The position numbers and the translations under genes are program-made. Below are positions 16,313 to 24,916 of a stretch of DNA of 64,000 bases, piece by piece. Source of the stretch: an uncultured Candidatus Melainabacteria bacterium (GTDB lineage Bacteria; Cyanobacteriota; Vampirovibrionia; Gastranaerophilales; Gastranaerophilaceae). The notes beneath the pieces are model-generated. The model was not told where the DNA came from and did no database searches. It was given only the letters and a program-made list of their open reading frames with translations. The stretch covers positions 1 through 64,000 of the forward strand of contig CATJOM010000035.1 in the NCBI GenBank assembly GCA_949741915.1, written 5' to 3'. How positions within the stretch are numbered: the stretch's first letter is position 1; each line of letters opens with the position of its first letter.

Positions 16313-17413
16313 ATGGATTATTCAAGACTTTTTGATTTAGCAAGGGAATGCTATGCTAATCTTTCTTACAATAACAAGGAGGGAAAGGCCTTAATACCTT
16401 TGAGGTACTTTTTTGAATTAACATACAGGTGTAATTTAAACTGTCCGTATTGTTATGTAGGGTCTGATAGAAAAAAAAATGAACTTTCGACAGAGGAGTG
16501 GTTTAGTGTTATAAAACAGATTCCAAGATATTCTTTTGTAACACTTGTTGGGGGAGAGCCGCTTGTAAGACATGATTTTAAGGATATCTTATTTGAAACA
16601 TCAAAGAGGGTTTTTGGCAAGCTAAACGTTGTAACAAACGGAATCTTGATTAATGACGAAATCATTGAAGCATTCATAAAATCAAGGATGATACTTTTAT
16701 CTGTCTCTATTGATGGATGGGGAAAAAACCATGACCTGAATAGAAACAAAGATGGAATTTTTGATAAGATTACAAAAAACCTTGAAACGCTTAACTATAG
16801 AAGGATGAAAACTAAAAACAGACCTATGGTTGATATTAAGACTATTGTTCTTAATAACAATATTGATGATTTATTAAAGCTTTATGAATATACAACAGAT
16901 ATGGGTTTTGAATTTTTAAGCATTTCATTCTTAAGAAATAATGACCTGAAGCAAAATTCAATATTAAAAGATGAATTTGAACCAGTATTTTATGAGCCTG
17001 AATATCCTATACAGCCTTACTTTGATATGGAACATTTTGAGGATGTTTACAGAAGAATATGCGAAATATCTAAAAAATCAAAGACCAAAATAAGATTTTC
17101 GCCAAAGCTTGAGGGTGGCGGCTTTAGAGAAGAGATGGCAAAGATTAAATCTTTCTTCACACCAGAAGATAGAAAAGATTTATATCGCCATCCTAAGGAT
17201 ATTTATTACCCATGCAAATATCCATTCTCCAACATGATGATAAATCCCCAGGGTGATGTATATCCTTGTTTATCATTTAAAATCGGAAATGTTAGAGATA
17301 AAAAATTAAAAGATGTATTTAACGAGACAAAATTTAAGTGTTTCAGAAAAAACCTTAAATATTCTCAAAGCTTCAGCGCATGCCAGATGTGCTGTGAGCT
17401 CAAGGTAAAATAA
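16313..17413 (+). CDS. Radical SAM protein with SPASM-like C-terminus
   Basis: 366 aa. The 4Fe-4S/SAM motif CxxxCxxC is at Cys40, Cys44, Cys47 ('YRCNLNCPYCYVG'); 'VGGEPLVRHDF' is the GGEP strand. The C-terminal Cys-rich part ('YPCKYPFSNMMINPQGDVYPC', then 'CFRK', 'CQMCCEL') fits a SPASM/twitch domain that holds auxiliary clusters. Such enzymes modify peptides or proteins. GGGGAG at 16303-16308 fixes the ATG at 16313. An M16 peptidase gene follows 24 nt downstream, a pairing known from peptide-derived cofactor pathways such as PQQ. Confidence 0.85.
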   Translation: MDYSRLFDLARECYANLSYNNKEGKALIPLRYFFELTYRCNLNCPYCYVGSDRKKNELSTEEWFSVIKQIPRYSFVTLVGGEPLVRHDFKDILFETSKRVFGKLNVVTNGILINDEIIEAFIKSRMILLSVSIDGWGKNHDLNRNKDGIFDKITKNLETLNYRRMKTKNRPMVDIKTIVLNNNIDDLLKLYEYTTDMGFEFLSISFLRNNDLKQNSILKDEFEPVFYEPEYPIQPYFDMEHFEDVYRRICEISKKSKTKIRFSPKLEGGGFREEMAKIKSFFTPEDRKDLYRHPKDIYYPCKYPFSNMMINPQGDVYPCLSFKIGNVRDKKLKDVFNETKFKCFRKNLKYSQSFSACQMCCELKVK

Positions 17414-17437
17414 CTATACATAACAGAGGATTTAAAA

Positions 17438-20221
17438 TTGAAAAGAATATTTTTAGCAGTTTTGGCATTCAGTATCATATCTATAAATATTGGTTTTTGC
17501 AAAACCGCTGAGACAAACCAGGAGATAATTGCTCAAAAAAATCAGCAACTACAGCAGGCTGCAGGGGTAAGTAAAAATTATACTGTTCAAAAGCTTTCAT
17601 CAGGGCAGACAGTTATTGTCATGCCTGTTAACATCAACCCAATTGTTACTATTGATACTTGGATAAAGACAGGCTCCATTAATGAGGATGATAAAAATTC
17701 AGGCGTAGCACACTTTTTAGAGCATTTATTTTTTAGGGGGACAGAAAAAACGCCTCCTGGCGAATTTGACAGAATGCTTGAATCAAAAGGAGGGGTGACA
17801 AATGCTGCCACAAGCAAAGATTACACGCATTATTATATAACGATACCATCAAAAGAATTTGACAAAGCACTTGAATTGCACGCGGATATGCTCTCAAATC
17901 CTTTGATTCCGAGAAAAGAACTTGAAAAAGAAAGGCTTGTAGTGCTGGAAGAAATCTCAAAAGGCCAGGATAGCCCCACAAGTGTTATGTATAACAATCT
18001 TTTTAAGCTTATTTACACACAAAACGAGCCAAATCACCCGTATTTCAGACCGGTTATAGGTTCAAACAAGGTGATAGAAACTATCTCACGCGAAGAAATT
18101 CTTGATTTTTATAACAAATGGTACTCACCCCAGAATATGACAACAGTAATTGTAGGGGATGTAGAGCCTGAATATGCAATAAAAAAAGTGGCAGAGCTAT
18201 TTAATGGAAGCAATAAAACTTATCAGGAAGGTATTTATCCAAAAACACCTGATATCATAAAGCCCTTAAGAGTAGTTGAAAACAAGGACGTTAATACAGG
18301 ATATCTTGCAATTGCATACAAGGCCCCAAAGTTCAAGGATGATAAGGACAGCTATGCGCTTGATGTATTGGCAACAATTTTAGGAGACTCAAGAAGTTCT
18401 ATCCTTAATCAAAAATTAAAGGAAGAAAAACAGCTTGTTTATTCAATTTCTGCAAGCAATTCTTCTTTTATGGATGACGGACTATTTATTATTCAGACAT
18501 CATTTAAGCCTGGAAATTTGTCTGCCGTTGAGGATGAAGTATTTAAACAGATTGATCTTGTAAAAAAGGGTGGAATCACAGACAGTCAAGTGGCAAAAGC
18601 CATCAATATGATAAAGACTTCAACTTATTATTCAAGGGAATCAATTTCCAATATTTCAAATGAACTCGGATATTTAACTCTTTTCTGGGGAAACACCTGG
18701 TATTATGATAATTACCTGAATAATATTGAAAAGGTTAAAAAAGCTGATGTCATAAAGATTGCAAAAAAGTATCTTGATAAAAACAAAACAGCAATTTCTA
18801 TTATACTTCCAAAAGAAGATGACAAGAACACAAAAGAAATAAGCAATATTCAGGAAGAAATAAAGCCTGCACAGAAACTTGAAAGTTCAAAAAATATTAA
18901 TAAATATAAATTATCTAATGGAGCAGTTTTAATAATTAAGAAAAACCCTGTAAATTCAATAATTGCGATTGATATTCACAGCATTGGCGGAAACTTTATT
19001 GAAAAAAACCCTGGCATTGCAACAATTGCAGCAACGAGCGCAACCAAGGGCACAAAAAAAATGGACAGCGAGGAACTAGCCAAAACATTGGATGAGAAGG
19101 GAATAAAACTTTCATTAAGCTCTGGCAATGATACTTTTAACATTAACCTTTTAACAACCACAAACGAACTCGACAGCGCCCTTTCAATTTTAAATGATGT
19201 AATAAATGAGCCGACATTTACAAATTATGAAATCGAAAAGGTTAAAAAATTAAAGCTTGCGGGCATAAAACAAATGAAGGACAGCGCCCTTAACCTTGCT
19301 GTTGATGAATTTAAGGCAACAGCGTTTAGGGGAAGTATTTACGGAAATAATTCCAATGTTTTGGAAAAGAATATTCCCGATGTTACAAGGGATGATGTAA
19401 TACAGTATTATAATACTGTATTAGAGCCTGAAAATCTTGTTATAACGGTTGCGGGGAATGTAGATGATACAAAAATTATCAACCATATGACAAGAATTTT
19501 TAAGGATAAGAATCAAAAACAGGTAGTGCTGAAGGATATAAATATTTCACAATTTGCACCTGAAAATAATATAGAAAAAACATTGTATAAGGATGATACA
19601 AAAACAGCATGGGTATTAGTCGGATATAAAACTGGCAGTATTTTTAATGAAAAAGATGTTGCAACAATGAAAGTAATTAATGCTATACTTGGCGAGGGGA
19701 TGAGCTCGAGGCTGTTTAAAAATCTGAGGGATGACAAAGGCTTAGCCTATTCTGTAGGGTCAACTACACTTCAAAATGCACTAGATGGCGCATTTATTGC
19801 ATACATCGGGACAAACAACGACAGTGTTGAAACAGCAAAATGCGGCATGATTAGTGAAATAAACAGGCTAAAAACCGAATATGTTTCAAACGTTGAACTA
19901 CAGGAAGCAAAAGATAAAATTTTAGGAAATATTTTAATTTCACTTGAAACAAATATGGACGATGCCTCTCTTTTGAGCTGGTATGGCGCATTAGGGTATG
20001 ATATCAACCATCTTGAAGATTACAAGAAAGCAATTTTAGATGTTACGCAATCTGACGTTTTAGCTGCCGCAAATAAATATTTTTCAAAAGCATATATAAA
20101 TGTGACAGTTAGAAGCGGGCAAAATACCGCCCTCCCTGCACAAGCAGCACAAAAACCTGCGGAAAAACAGATGCAGGAAGCAGCCAAAAAGCCTGCGGCA
20201 GAACTTCAAAAAACAAAATAG
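17438..20221 (+). CDS. Exported M16 family zinc peptidase, two M16 units
   Basis: 927 aa, with signal peptide 'MKRIFLAVLAFSIISINIGFC' (Cys21 could also be a lipobox). The first M16 unit (about 50-470) has the inverted zinc motif HxxEH (His92, Glu95, His96 in 'HFLEHLFF') and the downstream Glu region 'LEEISKGQDSPTS'. The second unit (about 500-900) keeps the fold but lacks HxxEH, as in clam-shaped M16 proteases such as pitrilysin and PqqF. The C-terminus is Ala/Lys/Gln-rich. It starts at TTG, 7 nt after AGAGGA. It is probably co-transcribed with the radical SAM gene and may process its product. Confidence 0.88.
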   Translation: MKRIFLAVLAFSIISINIGFCKTAETNQEIIAQKNQQLQQAAGVSKNYTVQKLSSGQTVIVMPVNINPIVTIDTWIKTGSINEDDKNSGVAHFLEHLFFRGTEKTPPGEFDRMLESKGGVTNAATSKDYTHYYITIPSKEFDKALELHADMLSNPLIPRKELEKERLVVLEEISKGQDSPTSVMYNNLFKLIYTQNEPNHPYFRPVIGSNKVIETISREEILDFYNKWYSPQNMTTVIVGDVEPEYAIKKVAELFNGSNKTYQEGIYPKTPDIIKPLRVVENKDVNTGYLAIAYKAPKFKDDKDSYALDVLATILGDSRSSILNQKLKEEKQLVYSISASNSSFMDDGLFIIQTSFKPGNLSAVEDEVFKQIDLVKKGGITDSQVAKAINMIKTSTYYSRESISNISNELGYLTLFWGNTWYYDNYLNNIEKVKKADVIKIAKKYLDKNKTAISIILPKEDDKNTKEISNIQEEIKPAQKLESSKNINKYKLSNGAVLIIKKNPVNSIIAIDIHSIGGNFIEKNPGIATIAATSATKGTKKMDSEELAKTLDEKGIKLSLSSGNDTFNINLLTTTNELDSALSILNDVINEPTFTNYEIEKVKKLKLAGIKQMKDSALNLAVDEFKATAFRGSIYGNNSNVLEKNIPDVTRDDVIQYYNTVLEPENLVITVAGNVDDTKIINHMTRIFKDKNQKQVVLKDINISQFAPENNIEKTLYKDDTKTAWVLVGYKTGSIFNEKDVATMKVINAILGEGMSSRLFKNLRDDKGLAYSVGSTTLQNALDGAFIAYIGTNNDSVETAKCGMISEINRLKTEYVSNVELQEAKDKILGNILISLETNMDDASLLSWYGALGYDINHLEDYKKAILDVTQSDVLAAANKYFSKAYINVTVRSGQNTALPAQAAQKPAEKQMQEAAKKPAAELQKTK

Positions 20222-20269
20222 GCTGCCCGCCGCCACTTGTGTTTAAGTTCCCGTAATTTTAGATATTTT

Positions 20270-20312
20270 ACTGCCGTATAAATCCTTAAAACAGATGAAT
20301 GCGGCAGTTTTA
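20270..20312 (+). terminator. Terminator after M16 gene
   Basis: ACTGCCG (20270-20276) pairs with CGGCAGT (20302-20308), followed by TTTTAT. The loop is long (25 nt) but the stem is perfect and well placed. Confidence 0.6.
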
Positions 20313-20325
20313 TGAATATTTCAAA

Positions 20326-21531
20326 TTAATCTTCAATTCGTCTCGGATGTGGTATAAATCCTTCATTATACGCATCATAATTATCACTTTCGTTTGTTAC
20401 AGCTATAGATAACAGTTTTTCTGTAAGTTCATCTAACGAATAATGCGCAACTATTTGTGATGCGGTTGGATTTATCAACAAAACCTCTTCAATATTGTCA
20501 TCTTTATCCAGCTTAATATCTTTAATTGTATACGCATGAGCTATATTTCCATTTTTAAGTGCGCAAGTTACAGACTTTTCGTCAGTATCCGAAAAGATAT
20601 TTTTAAGCAGTTCTTGCGTCATTTCTTTTTTGTCACCTGTTGTCATTGAAACATAATCCTGAACATTTTTCCAGCAACTTATACTTACTTCATCCATTGA
20701 GCTTGTATTGCCAGCTTTTTCAACATTATTTGTTGTAAACTGATACTGATGTCCCGTTTTACCTGTAAGCATATACTGCAAACTTGTTTTTCCAGCCATC
20801 TGATTTCCGAAAAGTATTTTATCTCGCCTTACAAGGTTTCCATTGTCAATTTCCTGTTTAAAATATTTTTCAACAGATAATTCCAAAAGAAGGGCGTCAA
20901 GATCACCGCTTGTGTATGGCGAACCCTTGCCATTTTGCAATGTTTGACCGTCTTTTCTTGCCTTGTCGATTTCTTTTTGCGTTATTTCGGCCTCAAAGTT
21001 TACTCCTTTAAGATTTACCTTATATGTGCCGGTTTCTTTATCCTGCGAAATACTGTCTTTAATAGCTTTTGCACCCCATTCGGTTTTGCTCATGCCGCGC
21101 ATTTGCGATAACATCCAGCAATCGCCAACTCCTGTAGCTCCTTGCTGATTTGCTTCGTCAATAATGCCATCAGAATTATTTGAAATATTATTCATATAAT
21201 TTTTCTGTATGCTATTTAAAAATTTAAAGAAATTTTTACGTTCCGTTTTGGTTACTTTTTTATTTTTGCCCGTTTTCATACTCTTTAAAAGTTTGTTTGC
21301 CTCTTTAGAGCTTATGACGTCATCTTCATCGGAATCAGCATTTTTTAAATCAAGCATAAGCTCGGTCAATTCTTCCTCTCCTAATTTTTTGTCACCATCC
21401 GTATTATAATGATCAAAAAGCGTTCTGCATTCTTTATTTACATCCTTCTTATTAACACTGTATTGCACACTGTCTTTATTAATTTTTGAATTATCATTAA
21501 ATTGAAAATAGTTCCGTTCAAAATTTGGCAT
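20326..21531 (-). CDS. EF-hand calpain-like cysteine protease
   Basis: 401 aa. The N-terminal third has two EF-hand-like calcium loops ('DHYNTDGDKKLGEEEL', 'NADSDEDDVISSKEA'). The rest resembles the C2 calpain core: Cys in 'GVGDCWMLSQMRGMS', His in 'AHAYTIKDI', Asn in 'LLINPT', in the right order for the Cys-His-Asn triad. A third acidic loop 'NNSDGIIDEA' precedes the catalytic Cys. There is no signal peptide. GGAG precedes the ATG. Calcium-activated proteolysis is the obvious inference. Such proteases are uncommon in bacteria. Confidence 0.78.
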   Translation of the reverse strand: MPNFERNYFQFNDNSKINKDSVQYSVNKKDVNKECRTLFDHYNTDGDKKLGEEELTELMLDLKNADSDEDDVISSKEANKLLKSMKTGKNKKVTKTERKNFFKFLNSIQKNYMNNISNNSDGIIDEANQQGATGVGDCWMLSQMRGMSKTEWGAKAIKDSISQDKETGTYKVNLKGVNFEAEITQKEIDKARKDGQTLQNGKGSPYTSGDLDALLLELSVEKYFKQEIDNGNLVRRDKILFGNQMAGKTSLQYMLTGKTGHQYQFTTNNVEKAGNTSSMDEVSISCWKNVQDYVSMTTGDKKEMTQELLKNIFSDTDEKSVTCALKNGNIAHAYTIKDIKLDKDDNIEEVLLINPTASQIVAHYSLDELTEKLLSIAVTNESDNYDAYNEGFIPHPRRIED

Positions 21532-21695
21532 TTTATTCTCCAGCTTAAACTTATAATGTTTATATAATTAACTTATCGTGTGTTTTTGAAATATCTTTAT
21601 AGTTTTTACAAAGCCTCTTTACAAAAATTTATACATTCCCTTATAATGATAATTTAAAATAAGATGTATAAAACATATCCTTAATTCAATTTCTA

Positions 21696-21704
21696 TGCTA
21701 AAAT
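21696..21704 (+). promoter_or_regulatory. Extended -10 of Ski2-like helicase gene, leaderless type
   Basis: TGCTAAAAT ends 7 nt before the ATG at 21712. No ribosome site is present. Confidence 0.5.
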
Positions 21705-21711
21705 CCTTTAT

Positions 21712-24024
21712 ATGTATGGATTTAACTTTGAGCTGGATGATTTTCAAAAAGAGGCCATTGATAATATAGAAAATGGCAAAAGCGTTGTAGTGTGCGCACC
21801 GACAGGGGCCGGGAAAACCTGTATAGCGCAAAGCGCAATACATTTAGCGCTTGAAAACAATAAAAGAATATTTTATACAACCCCATTAAAGGCTTTATCA
21901 AATCAAAAGTATCATGATTTTTCAGTTCAATACGGGCAGGAGAATGTCGGGCTTTTAACGGGTGATACGACAATAAACAGGGATGCTAAAATTGTTGTTA
22001 TGACAACAGAAGTATTTAGAAATATGCTCTATGGCACAACCTTTGGCAGTCTTGCAGATAATCTGAATGATGTAAAATATGTGGTGCTTGATGAAGTTCA
22101 TTATATGAATGATGAATCCAGGGGTACTGTCTGGGAAGAGAGCATTATTTATTGCCCCACTAACATACAGATAATAGCGCTTTCGGCCACTGTACAAAAC
22201 TCAAAACAGCTTACAGAGTGGATTAACACCGTACACTCAAGAACAGAACATGTGTATACTGACTTTCGGCCTGTTCCTTTAAGATTTTATTATTACGACA
22301 GTTCAAAGCCAAACACAGTTGTGCCATTAATGACGCCTGAAGGTGCATTAAATAAAAAAATTAGGCCAGAGAGCAAATTTAAATATTTTAACAGCAAAAA
22401 AACCGTAAAGAATCCTGCAAGCGATATTGTAATTGCTCTGCAGGAAAAAAATATGCTGCCTGCAATTTATTTCACATTTTCAAGAAAAAAATGCGACGAA
22501 AATGCGATAAAATGCAGTTCTATTGACCTTTTGAGCAAAGAAGAGGCTTTACGAGCCAATGAAATGGTTGAAAATTATATTCAGGAAAATCCTTATTTAT
22601 ATAACAATCCTCATATTGAACTTGTTAAAAGGGGTATAGCATCTCACCATGCTGGGCTTTTGCCAGGATGGAAAAATCTTGTAGAAAGGATGTTTCAGGA
22701 AGGTCTTATAAAGGTTGTGTTTGCAACAGAAACACTTGCTGCGGGCATAAATATGCCTGCAAGAACTACTGTTATAAGCTCTATTTCAAAAAGGACTGAT
22801 GATGGGCACAGGATTTTAACAGCCAATGAATTTTTACAAATGTCCGGGCGCGCAGGCAGACGCGGAATGGATGAAATAGGCTATGTTGTAGTTGTGGGAA
22901 CGCCTTTTCAGACACCAGAGGAGGTTTATAACCTTGCGACAAGCGGTGCTAACCCACTTGAGAGTAAGTTTTCGCCAAGCTATTCAATGGTTTTGAATCT
23001 TCTACAGAGGTTTTCGCTTGAAGAAGCAAAAGAGTTAATATTAAAAACTTTTGGTTATTTTTCTTCAACTGATAGAATTACACCGCTTTTAAATGAATTA
23101 AAACAGTATGAAGAAACAATGGAAGGCTGTAATAACTTTAAATGCCCCAAAAAGCACACGGCAGCTGATATGGATGATTATGTTAAATATAAAAATCTTT
23201 ATGTTGAGCACAGGACAATATTGAAAGCCTTAAGGCGGCAGGCAAAGAATCAAAATGCACCTGAAATTATTGAATACAAACAAAAGACAAAAGAGCTTTT
23301 AGACAAAATGCACAGCTATGGCTGCGATATGTGCAAGCTTTATAAAAAGCACAAAAAAGAAATTGAACTTTACAAGCGATACCAAAAGAAGGCAAAAAAA
23401 ATCAAGAAAGAAATTGAGTTTCAAAAAGATGTTTACTGGCAGAAATTTTTGTCTCATAAGAGAATTCTTGAAACCACACATAATCTTTTTGAGGATTATC
23501 CGACAGAAACCGGTAAAATTACTATGGGGCTTAGGATTGAGAATGAACTGTTTTTGTCTGAAATTATATTATCAGGGCTTTTAGATAATCTTGCACCGTA
23601 TGAACTTGCCTCCGTTATTTGCGCTATTTCAACAGAAGAGGTTAGAAACCTTGATAATACACCAATAAAACCGCCTTCTCAAAATGTTAGAAAAATTTTA
23701 GGAAAAATTAAGGATATAAGACGAAAAATTTTCCTTCTTGAACGTGATAATAATATCGAAAATAATATGAATGTAAATTCTGAGTATTCGTCACTAATTG
23801 AAGCGTGGGTTTTAAGCAGAGATGAAGATACAAGCTCAATTGAGGCGTGGGATAAAATATTTTCCGATACAGAATTCACCGAAGGAGATGTGGTACGTGC
23901 ATTCAAGAGGACAATTGATGTTTTGAGGCAATTGGCGGTTGTTGAAAATATCCAGGAAAGCGTTGCAATGACTGCAAAAGAAGCCATTAAAGCCATCAAT
24001 AGGGAACCTGTAAATGTAGATTAG
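21712..24024 (+). CDS. Ski2/Mtr4-like DExH RNA helicase
   Basis: 770 aa. The superfamily 2 helicase core is complete: Q-like 'FELDDFQKEAIDNI', motif I 'APTGAGKT', Ia 'TTPLKALSNQK', II 'DEVHYMND', III 'ALSATV', IV-V 'FATETLAAGINMPARTT', VI 'QMSGRAGRRGMD'. The C-terminal part (about 450-770) is the helical Ski2-type region with a Cys-containing charged insert ('GCNNFKCPKKH', 'GCDMCKLYKKHKK') that could bind a metal or RNA. Homologs occur in cyanobacteria, chloroplasts and actinobacteria and act in RNA processing or decay. A -10 just before the ATG implies a leaderless mRNA. Confidence 0.9.
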   Translation: MYGFNFELDDFQKEAIDNIENGKSVVVCAPTGAGKTCIAQSAIHLALENNKRIFYTTPLKALSNQKYHDFSVQYGQENVGLLTGDTTINRDAKIVVMTTEVFRNMLYGTTFGSLADNLNDVKYVVLDEVHYMNDESRGTVWEESIIYCPTNIQIIALSATVQNSKQLTEWINTVHSRTEHVYTDFRPVPLRFYYYDSSKPNTVVPLMTPEGALNKKIRPESKFKYFNSKKTVKNPASDIVIALQEKNMLPAIYFTFSRKKCDENAIKCSSIDLLSKEEALRANEMVENYIQENPYLYNNPHIELVKRGIASHHAGLLPGWKNLVERMFQEGLIKVVFATETLAAGINMPARTTVISSISKRTDDGHRILTANEFLQMSGRAGRRGMDEIGYVVVVGTPFQTPEEVYNLATSGANPLESKFSPSYSMVLNLLQRFSLEEAKELILKTFGYFSSTDRITPLLNELKQYEETMEGCNNFKCPKKHTAADMDDYVKYKNLYVEHRTILKALRRQAKNQNAPEIIEYKQKTKELLDKMHSYGCDMCKLYKKHKKEIELYKRYQKKAKKIKKEIEFQKDVYWQKFLSHKRILETTHNLFEDYPTETGKITMGLRIENELFLSEIILSGLLDNLAPYELASVICAISTEEVRNLDNTPIKPPSQNVRKILGKIKDIRRKIFLLERDNNIENNMNVNSEYSSLIEAWVLSRDEDTSSIEAWDKIFSDTEFTEGDVVRAFKRTIDVLRQLAVVENIQESVAMTAKEAIKAINREPVNVD

Positions 24025-24113
24025 ATTTTGTCTTCAGCGATTCAAGATATTATATTTATTAAGGATATTAACAAATTCCTAAACAAAATTTGCAGTACAA
24101 AACTTTATAAATC

Positions 24114-24404
24114 TCAATCTTCATACTCTATCTTTAAAAGCTGCCCTTTTTTCAATTTGACTGAGACCACATTTGATACATTCTCTGTAAGAAACATTTG
24201 ACCTATGCCATTTAGAATGTAATTAAGGTTTACATTATGCGTATTTTGTAAATCTATAAGCTTGATGTCACTGAATGTTGCCCTATTTCCCTCTACATTG
24301 TTTAAAAACTGCCTTGACGTGCCGAATGTACGTGCAAATTCAGTTTGGGTTAGTCCTAAACTTTTCCTTATCTCTTTTATTCTTTCGCCGTAAAATTTTT
24401 TCAT
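24114..24404 (-). CDS. XRE-family HTH regulator
   Basis: 96 aa. The HTH is at residues 8-60 ('RIKEIRKSLGLTQTEFARTFGTSRQFLNNVEGNRATFS'), followed by 'NVNLNYILNGIGQMFL', a tail common in phage-type repressors with bacteriophage CI-like N-domains. The C-terminal 30 residues are charged. Its start region faces the strong plus-strand promoter of the putative small RNA (24424-24452), which it may control. Confidence 0.8.
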   Translation of the reverse strand: MKKFYGERIKEIRKSLGLTQTEFARTFGTSRQFLNNVEGNRATFSDIKLIDLQNTHNVNLNYILNGIGQMFLTENVSNVVSVKLKKGQLLKIEYED

Positions 24405-24423
24405 ATGTTTTTTATCTTAATAG

Positions 24424-24452
24424 TTGACATTTAATACATATAGATATACAAT
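24424..24452 (+). promoter_or_regulatory. Consensus-like promoter of putative small RNA
   Basis: TTGACA (24424-24429), exactly 17 nt, then TACAAT (24447-24452). No coding frame follows before the terminator at 24499. Confidence 0.6.
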
Positions 24453-24458
24453 AAAACC

Positions 24459-24530
24459 ATATGTAGTTTCTAGCAATAAATTAAGCTTATATGGTTTGAC
24501 TCAACAAAGCAAGTTGTTGAGTTATTTTAA
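24459..24530 (+). ncRNA. Putative small RNA, about 72 nt
   Basis: A promoter (TTGACA-17-TACAAT) is followed about 45 nt later by ACTCAACAA / TTGTTGAGT (9-bp stem, 6-nt loop) and TATTTT. No open frame fits between. CCATAT and ATATGG near the 5' end could form a second stem. Bases 24463-24475 (GTAGTTTCTAGCA) are the exact complement of the mRNA of the neighbouring HTH gene at 24573-24845 (positions 24108+688 to 24108+700, i.e. 24796-24808), close to its start codon. An antisense-type regulator is therefore possible. Confidence 0.5.
24499..24528 (+). terminator. Hairpin terminator of putative small RNA
   Basis: Perfect 9-bp stem ACTCAACAA / TTGTTGAGT followed by TATTTT on the plus strand only. 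The minus strand has no T-run after it, so it does not serve the minus-strand genes on either side. Confidence 0.6.
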
Positions 24531-24572
24531 GAATGGCTGAATATTTTCGATAAACATCTGCATAGCCTTATA

Positions 24573-24845
24573 TTAGGGCTTTTTTTGTGCAGTTTTTTCA
24601 ACAACTTTTAAGCTGTACCCCAAAAAATCCAATATTTCCTGAACCTTTGTAAACTTTATGGATTTTGTTTTAAGCATCTTTGAAAAGCCACCAATTGTCA
24701 TCTCAGGGTAGCCAGCATCATTCATTCTTTTTACAAGTTTTCTCATTGATAAACCTTTACGAAACAATAAAAGTGTTATCAATTCTTTAACGTCAGTAGT
24801 TTCTAGCATATTTAAATCGTATTTTAAATATTCCATGTTTGACAA
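24573..24845 (-). CDS. Small HTH-like protein
   Basis: 90 aa. 'ELITLLLFRKGLSMRKLVKRMNDAG', 'TIGGFSKMLKTKSIKF' and 'VQEILDFLGYSLKVVEK' match the layout of small XRE-like HTH proteins used in phage and plasmid control, although the recognition helix is atypical. The last residues are basic. It lies between the small-RNA locus and the prepilin-like gene, which starts 72 nt away in the opposite direction, so it may regulate that gene. The family is not identified with certainty. Confidence 0.65.
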   Translation of the reverse strand: MSNMEYLKYDLNMLETTDVKELITLLLFRKGLSMRKLVKRMNDAGYPEMTIGGFSKMLKTKSIKFTKVQEILDFLGYSLKVVEKTAQKKP

Positions 24846-24916
24846 ACATGGATAATATTGTTATCTTATAGTAGACAATAATATACAAAAGTATTACAAC
24901 ATTTAAGGATAACTTT

